From the NCBI GenBank assembly GCA_902610105.1, contig CACLUN010000038.1:1-6932 (forward strand): 6,932 nucleotides of DNA, written 5' to 3'. This DNA comes from an uncultured Bacteroidota bacterium. GTDB lineage: Bacteria; Bacteroidota; Bacteroidia; Flavobacteriales; Flavobacteriaceae. The position numbers were made by a program, and so were the translations under genes. The notes under the pieces were generated by a model. That model saw only the letters and a list, made by a program, of their open reading frames with translations, did not search any database and was not told the DNA's origin. Numbering within the stretch: the first letter of the stretch is position 1; each line of letters begins with the position of its first letter. Positions 5,835-6,932 of the stretch are shown here, in pieces.

Positions 5835-6932
5835 AATTAAAAAATCTAATTTTTTTATTCTTTCCAATTTTAATATTAGGACAGAACATAAACTTAAATA
5901 ATGATTTTAATAATCAACTCATCAGATATTCTGTTTTAGCAAATGAAATCAATACAGACTTATCTTTAAACGTTAGACCATTAAACTTAAATTCATTTTC
6001 TGAACTTTTAAGCAGTCAATACAAAACCATTTTAAGAAATCAATCAAATACCATTCAAATAAAAACATTGGGAATCGACTATTTTATTGAATATAACTCT
6101 CATCACCCATATAATAGAAACAATGGCACGATGATCCCTAACAGGGGTTATCAGCATATTATCTCACCTGGAATATTTATTAAAACTGGCCCTCTAACAA
6201 TTCAATTCAAGCCAGAACAACATTTTAGTGAAAATAAAGAATTTGATGGTTTTTGGGATGGCCATTATTCAATTATTTGGGCTAAAAGGTATAAATTATG
6301 GAATCGTATTGATATGCCTGAAAGATTTGGGATAAGCAATCACAACAAAACAACTTTTGGTCAATCAAGTGTCAGGATAAATTGGAAGAATATCTCCATA
6401 GGAATTTCTAATGAAAACTTATGGTGGGGGCCCTCATTAAGAAATAGTATTATGATGAGTAATCATGCTCAGGGATTCAAACATATCACTTTTAATACTA
6501 TTAAGCCAGTTAAAACATTTATAGGAAATTTTGAATGGCAAGTGATTACTGGTCGACTAGAAAACTCAGGATTTACTCCACCCAGAACTGATTTTGAGCA
6601 TGCAGGCACAAAACTTTATGTCCCTAAAATAAATCAAATTGGTAGAACTGATGATTGGAGATTTCTACAGGGATTTATTTTCTCTTTTTCTCCAAAATGG
6701 ATTGATGGTCTTTCATTTGGAATCATTCGTTGGGTTCAAATGTATTCTGCTCTAGTTGAAGGTAAATATACTTGGATGATTGGGAATCCTACATATTTTC
6801 CAGCCTTTCAAAATTTATTTAGAAAAAATGATAGATATGAAAATTATGAAGCCCAGACTAACCAAGCTGCAGGGATTTTTTTTAAATGGTCTTGGAAAGA
6901 TTCTAAAGCAGAAATATATGCTGAGTTTCACC
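5831..6932 (+). CDS. wzi: Capsule assembly Wzi family outer-membrane protein (3' end missing)
   Basis: An open frame from ATG at 5831 reads to the right edge without a stop, giving 367 residues of an incomplete protein. It opens with a signal peptide (MKLKNLIFLFFPILILG, probable cleavage before Q18). The diagnostic segment is NLWWGPSLRNSIMMSN (196-211), followed by GFKHITFNTIKPV and, further on, ITGRLENSGF, which match flavobacterial Wzi-family proteins. Wzi of E. coli is an outer-membrane beta barrel and lectin that anchors group 1 capsule to the cell surface. The alternating aromatic and polar strands after residue 70 suit a barrel. Flavobacterial members are diverged from the E. coli protein, so a role in retaining or organising surface polysaccharide is the safe statement. 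It follows uxs and the lipoprotein in one apparent operon. Confidence 0.88.
   Translation, partial: MKLKNLIFLFFPILILGQNINLNNDFNNQLIRYSVLANEINTDLSLNVRPLNLNSFSELLSSQYKTILRNQSNTIQIKTLGIDYFIEYNSHHPYNRNNGTMIPNRGYQHIISPGIFIKTGPLTIQFKPEQHFSENKEFDGFWDGHYSIIWAKRYKLWNRIDMPERFGISNHNKTTFGQSSVRINWKNISIGISNENLWWGPSLRNSIMMSNHAQGFKHITFNTIKPVKTFIGNFEWQVITGRLENSGFTPPRTDFEHAGTKLYVPKINQIGRTDDWRFLQGFIFSFSPKWIDGLSFGIIRWVQMYSALVEGKYTWMIGNPTYFPAFQNLFRKNDRYENYEAQTNQAAGIFFKWSWKDSKAEIYAEFH

Overview
This window looks like part of a surface-polysaccharide locus from a low-GC marine-type Bacteroidetes, most likely a flavobacterium. Supporting signs are the A/T-dominated sequence, A-rich stretches instead of Shine-Dalgarno sites before the start codons, a winged-helix regulator of the kind seen beside Bacteroidetes exopolysaccharide genes, a short lipoprotein signal peptide, and a flavobacterial-style Wzi outer-membrane protein. 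The taxonomic call is inference; there is no rRNA or other marker gene here.

The window splits into two divergent arms around a 70-base intergenic region (4067-4136). Leftward (minus strand) run five genes: a winged-helix/nucleotidyltransferase-like regulator (3560-4066), a short UDP-glucose-dehydrogenase-like protein (2648-3484), a phosphoenolpyruvate mutase with a fused N-terminal cytidylyltransferase domain (1270-2592), phosphonopyruvate decarboxylase (144-1268), and the first 47 codons of a probable iron-dependent alcohol dehydrogenase (1-142). The gaps are 75, 55, 1 and 1 bases, so the last three are a tight translational unit. Rightward (plus strand) run UDP-glucuronate decarboxylase (4137-5108), a lipoprotein with a beta-sandwich-like domain (5124-5834), and a Wzi-family capsule assembly protein (5831 to the right edge, incomplete), with a 15-base gap and then a 4-base overlap.

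The left arm encodes the first steps of phosphonate biosynthesis: PEP to phosphonopyruvate, then to phosphonoacetaldehyde, then probably to 2-hydroxyethylphosphonate (HEP) by the alcohol dehydrogenase. The cytidylyltransferase domain suggests that a phosphonate is activated as a CMP ester. The right arm makes UDP-xylose from UDP-glucuronate and provides outer-membrane functions for holding a capsule. The most economical reading is a locus for a phosphonate-decorated capsule or exopolysaccharide; that linkage is inferred from gene content. A perfect 16-base palindrome overlapping the uxs start codon is a candidate operator.

There is no gene-free stretch over 300 bases. The 75-base gap at 3485-3559 holds only a short GC-richer patch (near 3511-3524) with no convincing terminator, and the 55-base gap at 2593-2647 holds only AT-rich sequence. 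No RNA genes, insertion sequences, CRISPR arrays or attachment sites were seen.
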